A DNA stretch of 64,000 bases from Modicisalibacter sp049808615 (GTDB lineage Bacteria > Pseudomonadota > Gammaproteobacteria > Pseudomonadales > Halomonadaceae), in the NCBI RefSeq assembly GCF_049808615.1, contig NZ_JBNCAN010000002.1:159793-223792 (forward strand), given 5' to 3'. A program made the translations under genes and the position numbers. This document shows, in pieces, positions 48,209 through 56,108 of the stretch. The first letter of the stretch is position 1. The number at the start of each line of letters is the position of its first letter. The notes under the pieces are model-generated. The model did no database searches and was not told where the DNA came from. It worked only from the letters and a program-made list of their open reading frames with translations.

Positions 48209-48251
48209 ACGGATACCCGAATTTCGTCGCCTCAAGAGAAGTAGCGCATTG

Positions 48252-49118
48252 TCAGCCAAGCAGAGCGGCTTGGTACAACCCCATCAGATACCCGCCAAAG
48301 AGTAGCGTGATCCACCCGGCCATGGCCAGAAATGGACCGAAGGGAAGTGCTTGACCGCGCAATCGCGGAATCGCCACCTGCACGATGATACCTATCACCG
48401 CGCCCACCCCTGCGGAAAGAATCAGTAGCAGCGGCAGCATTTCCCATCCCGTCCAGGCGCCCAGTGCGGCCAAGAGTTTGAAATCCCCATAACCCATGCC
48501 TTCCTTGCCGGTGGCCAGCTTGAACAGCCAGTAGAAACACCACAGCACCAGATAGCCCGCAATCGCCCCGAGCACAGCGCTCTCCAATAGCCAGGGCTGG
48601 AACAGGAGCTGATAGAGCAGACCCAGCCACAATAGTGGCAGAGTCAGAATATCCGGCAGCAACTGAGTGCGCAGGTCGATCAATGCCAGGGTCAGCAGCA
48701 GCAGGCAGGCGGCGCCGAGCATCAGACTCGCCCCATTCAAGCCATCGATGATCACCACCGCCAGCATCAGTGCACCACTGGCCAATTCGATCAACGGGTA
48801 TTGAAGGCTGATGGACTGACGGCAATAGGCGCAGTGCCCACGGCGCTTGAGATAGCCCAGCAGGGGAATATTGTCATGCCAGGCGATGGGTGTTGCGCAA
48901 TTGGGGCAATGCGAACGGGGGGTGGTCAGGGTGATTCTGGGCAGCTCGGGATTGTCGATTTCCTCGGGGAGCGCCAGCGCCTCCCGGGCCTCGGCACGCC
49001 ATTGCATCATCAGCATGCCCGGCAGTCGCGCCACCACCACATTGATGAAAGACCCGATCACCAGGCCGAGCGTGGCCGCCAGGGGCCACGCAATGATAGA
49101 AGGAAGGTCGCTGTACAA
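48252..49118 (-). CDS. pilD: Prepilin peptidase / N-methyltransferase PilD
   Basis: Inner-membrane aspartic protease that cleaves the leader of type IV pilins and methylates the new N-terminus. 288 residues. The N-terminal cytoplasmic loop has two CxxC pairs (CPNCATPI, CAYCRQSI), followed by hydrophobic helices. Catalytic aspartates are in ALIDLRTQLLPD and GMGYGDFKLLAALGAW. Nine bases after pilC; processes PilA encoded nearby. Confidence 0.95.
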   Translation of the reverse strand: MYSDLPSIIAWPLAATLGLVIGSFINVVVARLPGMLMMQWRAEAREALALPEEIDNPELPRITLTTPRSHCPNCATPIAWHDNIPLLGYLKRRGHCAYCRQSISLQYPLIELASGALMLAVVIIDGLNGASLMLGAACLLLLTLALIDLRTQLLPDILTLPLLWLGLLYQLLFQPWLLESAVLGAIAGYLVLWCFYWLFKLATGKEGMGYGDFKLLAALGAWTGWEMLPLLLILSAGVGAVIGIIVQVAIPRLRGQALPFGPFLAMAGWITLLFGGYLMGLYQAALLG

Positions 49119-49127
49119 AATAACCTC

Positions 49128-50375
49128 TTAAATTGCGTTGCCCATTTCGAAGATCGGCAGATACATGGATACCACCAATCCACCCACCATCGTTCCCAAC
49201 ACCACGATGATAAAGGGCTCGAGCAACGAGGTCAGGGCATCGACCTTGTTATCGACGACCTCCTCATAAAAATCCGCCACCTTGTTGAGCATCGCATCCA
49301 GCGAGCCGGCTTCTTCACCGATGCTGACCATCTGGGTCGCCAGTACAGGAAACAGATTGGTACTGCGCATGGCAAAATTGAGCCGCTGACCGTTGGAAAC
49401 ATCCTCTTGGATCTGACGGATAGCGCGCTCGTACACCTTGCTGTCGACGGCGCCGGAAGCAGTATCCAGCGCTTCGACCAAGGGGACGCCGGCATTGAAG
49501 GTGGTCGCCAGAGTACGTGCAAAGCGCGCCACCGAGGATTTGTCGATGATATCGCCGAGAACCGGCAAACGTAGCATCAGTTGATGCATCTTGTAGGCAA
49601 ACGCCTCGGAGCGCTGCATGGCCTGACGCATGCCCAGCACGAACAGCACTACCGCGCCCAGGGCGAAATACCAGTAGCTCTGAGCTGCCTCGGACAGCGA
49701 GATGGTCATGCGCGTCATCGCCGGCAGTTCGGCACCGAACCCGGAGAACAGCGTTTCGAACTGCGGTACCACCTTGATCAGCAGCAGGGCGGTGACACCG
49801 ATGCCCACCCCGATCACCGCTACCGGGTAGTACATGGCCTTGCGCACTCGGGCCTTGAGGGATTCGATCTTCTCCTTGTAGGAGGCCACCCGTTCCAGCA
49901 TACGATCCAGCGCGCCGGCCTGTTCACCGGCCTGAACCATATTGGTGAACAGTCGATCGAAATGGCGTGGATGCTTGCGCAGCGCTTCGGAAAAACTGGC
50001 GCCCGCAGCTACATCCTCGGCAAGACGCTGGACCAGGTTGCGCATCGCCGGGTTGCTCAAGCTCTCCGCCACCACGTTGAATGCCTGCAAAACCGGTACG
50101 CCGGCGCGAATCATGGTGGCCATCTGGCGCGCGAACAGCATCACGTCGCGAGGTTTGACGCGCCCCTTGCCGCCAAACAGGCTGCTCTTGCGCCGCACGT
50201 TCTTGATCAAGATGCCTTGTTTGGCGAGCTCCTGCTCCACCTCGCCTTTCTGGGCCGCGACCTGCTCCCCCTTGATCGATTTGCCTTGATTGTTCTTGCC
50301 GGTCCATTGCCAGCGATGAAGCTTGGGTTGTTCGTGTGGTTTGTAGCGCCGTGGCGCGCGTACGGTAGTAGCCAT
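49128..50375 (-). CDS. pilC: Type IV pilus inner-membrane platform protein PilC
   Basis: Platform protein (GspF family) on which PilB works. The start at 50375 (MATTVRAPRRYKPHEQ) gives 415 residues. Two GspF domains are visible: first near 80-205 (MLFARQMATMIRAGVPVLQA, GEQAGALDRMLERVASY), second near 283-405 (RFARTLATTFNAGVPLVEAL, GEEAGSLDAMLNKVADFYE), with transmembrane segments after each. Upstream in-frame ATGs fall in the pilB-pilC gap. Confidence 0.95.
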   Translation of the reverse strand: MATTVRAPRRYKPHEQPKLHRWQWTGKNNQGKSIKGEQVAAQKGEVEQELAKQGILIKNVRRKSSLFGGKGRVKPRDVMLFARQMATMIRAGVPVLQAFNVVAESLSNPAMRNLVQRLAEDVAAGASFSEALRKHPRHFDRLFTNMVQAGEQAGALDRMLERVASYKEKIESLKARVRKAMYYPVAVIGVGIGVTALLLIKVVPQFETLFSGFGAELPAMTRMTISLSEAAQSYWYFALGAVVLFVLGMRQAMQRSEAFAYKMHQLMLRLPVLGDIIDKSSVARFARTLATTFNAGVPLVEALDTASGAVDSKVYERAIRQIQEDVSNGQRLNFAMRSTNLFPVLATQMVSIGEEAGSLDAMLNKVADFYEEVVDNKVDALTSLLEPFIIVVLGTMVGGLVVSMYLPIFEMGNAI

Positions 50376-50459
50376 GATGATTTCCCTGTGTATGCGTATT
50401 TTTTTGTGTCGTTCTGGGTCGTGTAAAATCGCCCGAACATACATTTCTTTCATTACTGC

Positions 50460-52265
50460 TTAATCTTTCGTGACGCGGTTTATCTCCTCCAGACTGGTCG
50501 CGCCGTCCAACACCTTGAGTAGACCGCTTCGTCGCAGATCTGGATGGCCTTCCGCCCGGGCCTTGGCGTCGAGCTGCAATGAATTGCCTTGTTGCATGAT
50601 CAATTGGCTCATCGCCTCACTGATCGGCACGACTTCGTAGATACCTACACGCCCTTTATAGCCTAGCGTACATTTATCGCACCCGACGGCCTGATAAATG
50701 GTTCCCTGGTCGATTTCTTCCTGGGTGCATCCTTCCTTGATCAGTACCTCGGCGGGTATGGACGCCGGCGTCTTGCATTCAGGGCAAAGCTTGCGCGCCA
50801 ATCGCTGGGCGATGATCAGCGACACGGAGCTGGCGATGTTGAACGGCGCCACCCCCATGTTCTGCAATCGCGTCAGGGTCTCGGCGGCGGAGTTGGTGTG
50901 CAGGGTCGAAAGCACCAGGTGACCGGTCTGGGACGCCTTGACCGCAATTTCCGCGGTTTCCAGATCCCGGATCTCGCCCACCATGACCACATCCGGATCC
51001 TGACGCAGAAAGGCACGCAGGGCGCTGGCGAAATCCAGCCCGATCTTGGGCAGCACGTTGACCTGATTGACCCCGGCCACCTTGATCTCGACCGGATCTT
51101 CGGCGGTGGAAATATTGCGTTCCTCGGTATTCAGAATGTTCAAGCCGGTATATAGGCTTACGGTCTTGCCGCTACCGGTGGGGCCGGTGACCAGGATCAT
51201 GCCTTGCGGTTGGGCCAAGGCACGTTCGTACATCGCCTTCTGCTCCGGGGTGAAGCCGAGCGCATCGATGCCCAGTCGGGCTGAGGCGGGGTCGAGAATA
51301 CGCAGCACGATCTTCTCGCCATAGACCGTGGGTAGCGTGTTGACGCGGAAATCGATCGAACGGTTCTTGGCCAGTTTGAGCTTGATGGCACCATCCTGAG
51401 GCAAACGCCGTTCGGAAATATCCAGGCGCGCCATGACCTTGAGTCGTGCCGCAATACGAGTGCGCATGGTGAAAGGAGGGCGGACCACCTCATGCAGCAC
51501 ACCGTCGATGCGAAAGCGTACGCGGAAACTACTTTCATAGGACTCGACATGGATATCCGAGGCCCCCCGCTTGATCGCATCGAGCAGGATGCGATTGACG
51601 AACTTGACCACCGGCGCATCGTCTTCCGAGGCCGTAATGGCCGTATCGTCCTGGTCAGCGCCGTCGTCGTAATCCAGGTCATCGATGGCCTCGTCTCCGG
51701 CCAAGGCGTCCAGCACTGTGCCGGCATCGTTTTGCGCCAGGTAGTGTTCCAGAGTGGGGACGAGTTGATCGACACAAGCCAGCACTGCCTCGACATTCAA
51801 CCCGATCGCGAACTGCAATTCGTCCAGCTGTGCAAGCGTTGAAGGGAAGGGCACCGCCACGGTCAGCCGGTGCTGGGTAAGCCGCAACGGCATGATGCGA
51901 TGCTGGCGCAAGATCTTTTCCGGCATCTCCTTGGCCGGGGGCAGCGTGTCCCGGCTCAACGCTGCTAGATCGATCAACGGCAGCCCATATTCCCAGGCGG
52001 CGGCCGTGGTCGCGCTGCGTGGATCGAGTTTCGCATGCTCAATGAGGTATTCGAGCAGGCATGCATCATGTTCCGCGGATTCCTGCTCCGCTTTCTGGGC
52101 AGCCTCCTCGTCGAGCAGCCCTTCCATCACCAGCCGCCGCGACAACCCCTGCAGTCCTGTTTCCATTTGCGCCGCGGGTGCATTTGAAGCAGCAGGCAGG
52201 TTGGACGCCGAAGAGGGGTGGCGATCGGTAGCGGGTGAATGAGGCGAGGGTGGAAAAGCGGACAT
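50460..52265 (-). CDS. pilB: Type IV pilus extension ATPase PilB
   Basis: Hexameric ATPase driving pilus assembly. The start at 52265 (MSAFPPSPHSPATDRHP) gives 601 residues; an ATG nine codons upstream is possible. MshEN-like N-terminal domain (about 40-190), Walker A VTGPTGSGKTVSLYTGLNIL near 352, Walker B region RQDPDVVMVGEIRDLETAEIA, and a zinc-binding CPEC ... CDKC motif near the C-terminus. The Pro/Ser/Ala-rich N-terminus (1-40) is an extension relative to pseudomonads. Confidence 0.95.
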   Translation of the reverse strand: MSAFPPSPHSPATDRHPSSASNLPAASNAPAAQMETGLQGLSRRLVMEGLLDEEAAQKAEQESAEHDACLLEYLIEHAKLDPRSATTAAAWEYGLPLIDLAALSRDTLPPAKEMPEKILRQHRIMPLRLTQHRLTVAVPFPSTLAQLDELQFAIGLNVEAVLACVDQLVPTLEHYLAQNDAGTVLDALAGDEAIDDLDYDDGADQDDTAITASEDDAPVVKFVNRILLDAIKRGASDIHVESYESSFRVRFRIDGVLHEVVRPPFTMRTRIAARLKVMARLDISERRLPQDGAIKLKLAKNRSIDFRVNTLPTVYGEKIVLRILDPASARLGIDALGFTPEQKAMYERALAQPQGMILVTGPTGSGKTVSLYTGLNILNTEERNISTAEDPVEIKVAGVNQVNVLPKIGLDFASALRAFLRQDPDVVMVGEIRDLETAEIAVKASQTGHLVLSTLHTNSAAETLTRLQNMGVAPFNIASSVSLIIAQRLARKLCPECKTPASIPAEVLIKEGCTQEEIDQGTIYQAVGCDKCTLGYKGRVGIYEVVPISEAMSQLIMQQGNSLQLDAKARAEGHPDLRRSGLLKVLDGATSLEEINRVTKD

Positions 52266-52680
52266 GGCACAGGGCTCTTGTTGGTGATGCATGTGTTCGT
52301 GACCGGTAATAGCAATGCAGCGATAGTGACGTCGAAAGTTCGGTGCGCTGCGCACCGGTTTGATGAAGGCGAATAGACGAACGCGGCGTTTTGTCAGTAC
52401 TAGGGTCTATCGGCATTCCGGTGTCATGACCTTAGCGTTTTGAAACGACTGTTTTGTCAAGGAATGTAACAAGTGAAGAGGTGGGAGAGATGGCGGGAGG
52501 CACGTGCTATGAAAAGGGCCGTGAAAAAATCTTAAAGCTTAGAAAAGCGTCGCCGATAACAGGAGTGTGAACCCGCTGGGTTCGATCAATCGAAGAGCGC
52601 TGGTACGCCAGCAATAAAAGCAAGGGGAAGCGCAGACGTTTGTTCGGCGTTTTCCTCAAGTGTCGACACGGGGAATGAAT
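52266..52680. other. Divergent pilB/pilA intergenic region (415 bp)
   Basis: Non-coding region that should hold the promoters of pilBCD and pilA. I looked for a sigma54 site (GG-N10-GC) before pilA and found only near misses around 52490-52515, and no clean -35/-10 pair. GGGGA at 52670-52674 is the ribosome-binding site for pilA. No RNA gene or repeat recognised. Confidence 0.5.
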
Positions 52681-53157
52681 ATGAGCAAGACAATGAACAA
52701 GCAAGGCGGCTTTACGCTGATCGAACTGATGATCGTGGTCGCGATCATTGGCGTGCTGGCGGCGATCGCCATTCCGCAGTATCAGAATTATGTTGCTAAG
52801 TCGCAAGTTAGCCGAGTTATGTCTGAGACTGGGCAGCTTCGTACCTCAGTTGAAACCTGTATTCTGGAAGGCAGACTTGCGGCAACCGATTGTGATACCG
52901 GGGCGACCGCATCAAACCTGCTAGATGGTAATGCAGTGGCAATCACTTTTCCTTTAACAGCACAAGCAACAATAGTAGGAAATTTTGGTACTAATGCATC
53001 CGCCGCTATTGCGAGTAATCAGTTAACTTGGACGCGCTCTACAGATGGTTCTTGGTCATGTACCACGGATGTTGATTCTAAGTTCAGGCCTACTGGTTGT
53101 GCAGCAGCAGGTGGTGGTGCAGGTGGTGCAGGTGGTGCAGGTGGTGCAGGCTCATAA
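52681..53157 (+). CDS. pilA: Major type IV pilin PilA
   Basis: Type IVa pilin. The start ATG at 52681 (MSKTMNKQGG) has GGGGA seven bases upstream; an ATG two codons earlier is too close to it. The leader MSKTMNKQGG is cut by PilD before FTLIELMIVVAIIGVLAAIA, with Glu5 of the mature protein present. 158 residues. Cysteines at the C-terminal half (SWSCTTD ... TGC) form the D-region. After the last Cys comes an unusual Gly/Ala tail made of repeated GGA. The variable part uses AT-rich codons unlike neighbours, typical of exchanged pilin alleles. Confidence 0.95.
   Translation: MSKTMNKQGGFTLIELMIVVAIIGVLAAIAIPQYQNYVAKSQVSRVMSETGQLRTSVETCILEGRLAATDCDTGATASNLLDGNAVAITFPLTAQATIVGNFGTNASAAIASNQLTWTRSTDGSWSCTTDVDSKFRPTGCAAAGGGAGGAGGAGGAGS
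53113..53148 (+). repeat. Four tandem copies of GGTGGTGCA in the 3' end of pilA
   Basis: Perfect 9-base units at 53113-53121, 53122-53130, 53131-53139 and 53140-53148 encode Gly-Gly-Ala repeats at the pilin C-terminus. Perfect short repeats of this kind can change copy number by slippage in steps of three codons without breaking the frame. Confidence 0.9.
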
Positions 53158-53185
53158 AAGAATTGAATAGATAACTTTAATTCTT

Positions 53186-53220
53186 CCCAGGCTGGCAAGG
53201 CCAGCCTGGGCTTTTCTTTT
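53186..53220 (+). terminator. Rho-independent terminator after pilA
   Basis: Perfect 11-bp stem CCCAGGCTGGC (53186-53196) / GCCAGCCTGGG (53200-53210), loop AAG, then CTTTTCTTTT. Confidence 0.93.
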
Positions 53221-53350
53221 AAAAAACCAAACAGCACCTTAAACCACCCTCTATTCACCTTGCCCCCATCTTTATCTATCAGCTACCGTGAATATGATGC
53301 TTGACATCGAGCACGTATAAAGAAAATGAATTAAACGTAGAGGTACGCAC

Positions 53351-53620
53351 ATGGCCATTTTTTCCATCAACTACGACCTTCGTCTCCCTAAGGAGTACGC
53401 GGAATTCTACGATGCCCTGGAGGCCTATCCGCATATTCACGCGATGGATTCCTGCTGGCTGATCGAGGCTGACGCAGAAGCAGGTGAAATACGCGACGCG
53501 CTGATGCCGTACCTAGCGGGTGGTGATGCGCTGTTCGTCAATCGCGTCAGTGACGACTGGGCGGGGGCAGGAACACAGTGCGGCCAGTGGCTGGATCAGC
53601 GCGCCAAGCAGTATGCTTGA
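53351..53620 (+). CDS. Stand-alone Cas2/VapD-like small protein (SinR-type family)
   Basis: 89 residues. The N-terminal FSINYDLRLPKEYAEFYDALEAYP followed by a Trp-Leu strand (SCWLIEADAEAGEIRDAL) and ALFVNRVSDDWAG resembles small ferredoxin-fold proteins related to Cas2 and VapD, often annotated as SinR family. Such proteins occur without CRISPR arrays, and none is seen here. Some relatives are ribonucleases; activity is not shown for this one. The Asp in INYD is the Cas2-type acidic position. Preceded by a clear GTAGAGGTA ribosome-binding site. Confidence 0.6.
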   Translation: MAIFSINYDLRLPKEYAEFYDALEAYPHIHAMDSCWLIEADAEAGEIRDALMPYLAGGDALFVNRVSDDWAGAGTQCGQWLDQRAKQYA

Positions 53621-53759
53621 TCATTGAAAGCGACCTTGTGGGGGCTCGCTTCAGCGAGCGATCTGATCTGGTCCATTGCCGTGATCTGGTCACCTTTGTC
53701 GCCGATCGCCTAGGCCACGATAGCCGTTACGCCATCGAGAGGTAGCAGTTACTTACTGT

Positions 53760-53832
53760 AATCCTTTAATGCGGATAATTTGGCATGATCCTCTATAGGG
53801 TATAAAATCATTCTAATCCGCTATAGAGGGTA
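53760..53832 (+). promoter_or_regulatory. Three HipB-type operators upstream of hipBA
   Basis: E. coli HipB binds TATCC-N8-GGATA. Three matches with exact N8 spacing: O1 AATCC-N8-GGATA (53760-53777), O2 GATCC-N8-GTATA (53787-53804), O3 AATCC-N8-GGGTA (53815-53832). Centres are 27-28 bases apart. O2 and O3 share an ATCC-x-CTATAG core. O2 lies inside the predicted promoter spacer, consistent with autorepression by HipB or HipBA. Confidence 0.75.
53780..53808 (+). promoter_or_regulatory. Candidate hipBA promoter
   Basis: TTGGCA at 53780-53785, a 17-base spacer, TAAAAT at 53803-53808. It is interleaved with the operators, with O2 covering the spacer and part of the -10 element. Confidence 0.55.
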
Positions 53833-53835
53833 GAA

Positions 53836-54084
53836 ATGAAGATTACATCGCCGGACACGTTGGCGCAGTCGTTGAAAGAAGCCCGCAAGCACTGCGGGCT
53901 GACCCAGCAGGTTGCCGCCGAACAGGCGGGGATCAAGCAGGCGACGGTCTCTGGGTTCGAGAATTATCCAGAGAAAAGCCGTATCGAGACGCTCTTCAAG
54001 CTATTGGCTGCCCTCGACCTAGAACTGTATGTGGTCGAGCGAGATCAGGCCCATCACGACCAGGGCTGGGATCAGGAGTGGTAG
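53836..54084 (+). CDS. hipB: HipB-like antitoxin and autorepressor
   Basis: 82-residue helix-turn-helix protein: LAQSLKEARKHCGLTQQVAA, then AGIKQATVSGFEN as recognition helix region, followed by a dimerisation strand LDLELYVVERD. In E. coli HipB binds HipA and represses the operon. The acidic, Trp-containing tail (HDQGWDQEW) may correspond to the HipB C-terminal degradation tag region. Four bases precede hipA, and three HipB-type operators lie upstream. Confidence 0.9.
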   Translation: MKITSPDTLAQSLKEARKHCGLTQQVAAEQAGIKQATVSGFENYPEKSRIETLFKLLAALDLELYVVERDQAHHDQGWDQEW

Positions 54085-54087
54085 CCG

Positions 54088-55416
54088 ATGGCTAGCTTGA
54101 AGGTGGCGCTCAATGGCATCGAGGTTGGAGGACTTAGCCTTGAGCCTTCCGGCGCCATAATGTTCCGCTATCTTCCCGAGTGGGTGAATCGCCCCGGCGC
54201 GCGGGCAATCTCGCTGTCGTTGCCGCTTACGACATCAAATTATCGAGGGGAGGTCGTCTACAACTTCTTCGACAACCTCTTGCCTGATTCGGAGGCGGTT
54301 CGCGCCAGGATGCAGGCGAAGTTTCAGGTAGCAACTCGTCACCCCTTTGACCTTCTGGCCGCCATCGGCCGTGATTGTGTTGGCGCCATACAGCTATACC
54401 CGGAAGGAGGGACGATACCCGATGTGAATCGGGTAACCGCAAAACCGATGGATGACGATGCCATCGAGAGGCTGCTAAGGGGTTACCAGGATTTGCCACT
54501 TGGTATGAGCCGAGACAGTGATTTCAGAATCTCCTTGGCGGGTGCCCAGGAAAAGATGGCCTTGCTTTGGTATCGGGAAGGCTGGCATCGACCTCTATCA
54601 GCCACGCCAACCAGCCATATTTTCAAGCTGCCGATCGGCTTTCTAAGCCACAGCAACATCGATCTTCGCGAAAGCGGTGAAAACGAATGGCTGTGCCTGA
54701 AGATACTCCAGGCGTTTGGTCTTCCGGTTGCGCAAGCAGAGTTAGCCTGGTTTGGGAAACAGACAGTGTTGGTGGTGAAAAGATTCGACCGGCGCTGGTC
54801 TCGAGATGGTAGCTGGCTGATGCGCCTCCCTCAGGAAGATTTCTGCCAGGCGCTAGGAATTGCGCCAGCGCTAAAGTATGAAAGCGATGGTGGGCCAGGT
54901 ATCAAGGCGGGCATGAACCTGCTGGTCGGATCTCAGCAGGCGCTGCAGGACCGAGATGCCTTCTTCAAGGCGCAGGTCATGTTCTGGTTACTGGCGGCTA
55001 TTGATGGGCATGCCAAGAATTTCAGCCTATTCATTGAGCCTGGGTCGGCTTATAGGATGACTCCGCTCTATGACATCATCTCGGCCTACCCCCTCATGGC
55101 CAAGGGGAGCCTGCCCTCGGCAAGAGCCAAGATGGCGATGTCGCTCAAGGGGAAGAATCGCCACTATCGTTGGTCCCGTATCCAGCCCCGTCACTTCATC
55201 AGCACGGCTCAGGACATCGGGTTTTCTCGACAGCGAGCGATCGCCATCATCCAAGAAATACTCGACCAAGCCGACACGGCAATGCGCCAGGTGGAATCTC
55301 GCCTACCAGCTAGTTTCCCGGAAGCTGTCAGCGGTTCGATTATTGATGGGGTGGACCAACAGCTGAAGAGGTTGGGGGGGTGGATGGAGAGTGTTGCTTG
55401 TGGCTCAACGCCTTGA
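54088..55416 (+). CDS. hipA: HipA-like serine/threonine kinase toxin
   Basis: E. coli HipA phosphorylates glutamyl-tRNA synthetase and causes persistence. 442 residues (E. coli 440), apparently intact. The N-terminal HipA_N domain has FFDNLLPDSEAVRARM (about 60-75). The ATP/phospho-loop is ISLAGAQEKMALL with Ser149 (equivalent of autophosphorylated Ser150). Lys180 in HIFKLP, catalytic Asp306 in AAIDGHAKNFSL and Asp329 in MTPLYDI are all present. Operon with hipB. Confidence 0.92.
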   Translation: MASLKVALNGIEVGGLSLEPSGAIMFRYLPEWVNRPGARAISLSLPLTTSNYRGEVVYNFFDNLLPDSEAVRARMQAKFQVATRHPFDLLAAIGRDCVGAIQLYPEGGTIPDVNRVTAKPMDDDAIERLLRGYQDLPLGMSRDSDFRISLAGAQEKMALLWYREGWHRPLSATPTSHIFKLPIGFLSHSNIDLRESGENEWLCLKILQAFGLPVAQAELAWFGKQTVLVVKRFDRRWSRDGSWLMRLPQEDFCQALGIAPALKYESDGGPGIKAGMNLLVGSQQALQDRDAFFKAQVMFWLLAAIDGHAKNFSLFIEPGSAYRMTPLYDIISAYPLMAKGSLPSARAKMAMSLKGKNRHYRWSRIQPRHFISTAQDIGFSRQRAIAIIQEILDQADTAMRQVESRLPASFPEAVSGSIIDGVDQQLKRLGGWMESVACGSTP

Positions 55417-55454
55417 GGATATTAGCGCTATCCAACCCACCCCCATAGCGCCTC

Positions 55455-55754
55455 TCAATAAAGCGCCTGCTCCTCGGTCACCACTTCCTTCAAAACATCC
55501 AGATACAACTTGTCCGCCTCGGAGTGCTCGCTCGGGTCTTCCGGGATGTGCGTGCTGGTGGTATCTGAAATCTCATTGGCGATCCTTGCCAACAACTCCT
55601 GCTCACTGACATAGCCGTTCTCGCCCCGCTCGCGGTAGGCACGTCGTGCGATCTCAAGCGACTGTTCGAGAATCTGTGGGTCCTGCAGCAGCTTCTTGAT
55701 GAAGTGCCGCAGTTCGTTGATCACACGCACTTTCTGCATTTCGGAACTGGCCAT
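55455..55754 (-). CDS. Small helical protein of unknown function
   Basis: 99-residue ORF, not recognised. Predicted mostly helical, charged and soluble, without signal peptide or membrane segment: KVRVINELRHFIKKLLQDP, then LEQSLEIARRAYRERGENG, then an acidic C-terminal half. Convergent with hipA, ending 38 bases after it. Its codon use and length make it a plausible gene, but no family evidence supports a role; it could belong to the hip accessory stretch. Confidence 0.55.
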   Translation of the reverse strand: MASSEMQKVRVINELRHFIKKLLQDPQILEQSLEIARRAYRERGENGYVSEQELLARIANEISDTTSTHIPEDPSEHSEADKLYLDVLKEVVTEEQALY

Positions 55755-56108
55755 GGTGGGTCTCTCCCGCGGCTGGATGATCTGTCATGACGATAGCATG
55801 CCAGGGTCTTGGTCGTCAGTCGCCGTTCTACTGCGACAATCTGACGCAGCAGGGTATCGATGCGCCCGAAATCAAAAAACTACTGCTTTCAGTTCACTTC
55901 AATGACACAAATAGTGCGAAAAAGCATTCTTGTTTCGCCTCTCATGTCGCGTAGAATTTGATAATACTTTTTACTCCATAAAAATAGTGATCTGCCTAGT
56001 TAAAGCAGAAAACGCTAATGCTTTGCATGCTCCCTTACCTGACAACTCAAGCAACGCCTCAGACGTTGCCCGCGCTGGCCGGCCCGGCGCAAACGAGGAA
56101 CTGAATTG
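55755..56108. other. Divergent intergenic region before the type I secretion operon (354 bp)
   Basis: No gene recognised. The part 55870-56030 is AT-rich against its surroundings and is the likely promoter region for the operon that starts at 56109; TTGATA at 55958-55963 is a possible -35 but no good -10 stands at standard spacing. A short inverted repeat CAACG/CGTTG lies near 56051-56067. GAGGAA precedes the ATG at 56109. Confidence 0.5.

Noticed and set aside
52480..52520. Sigma54 promoter for pilA
   Set aside because: Only near matches to GG-N10-GC; the second dinucleotide is wrong (GA or GT), so it was not listed as a feature.
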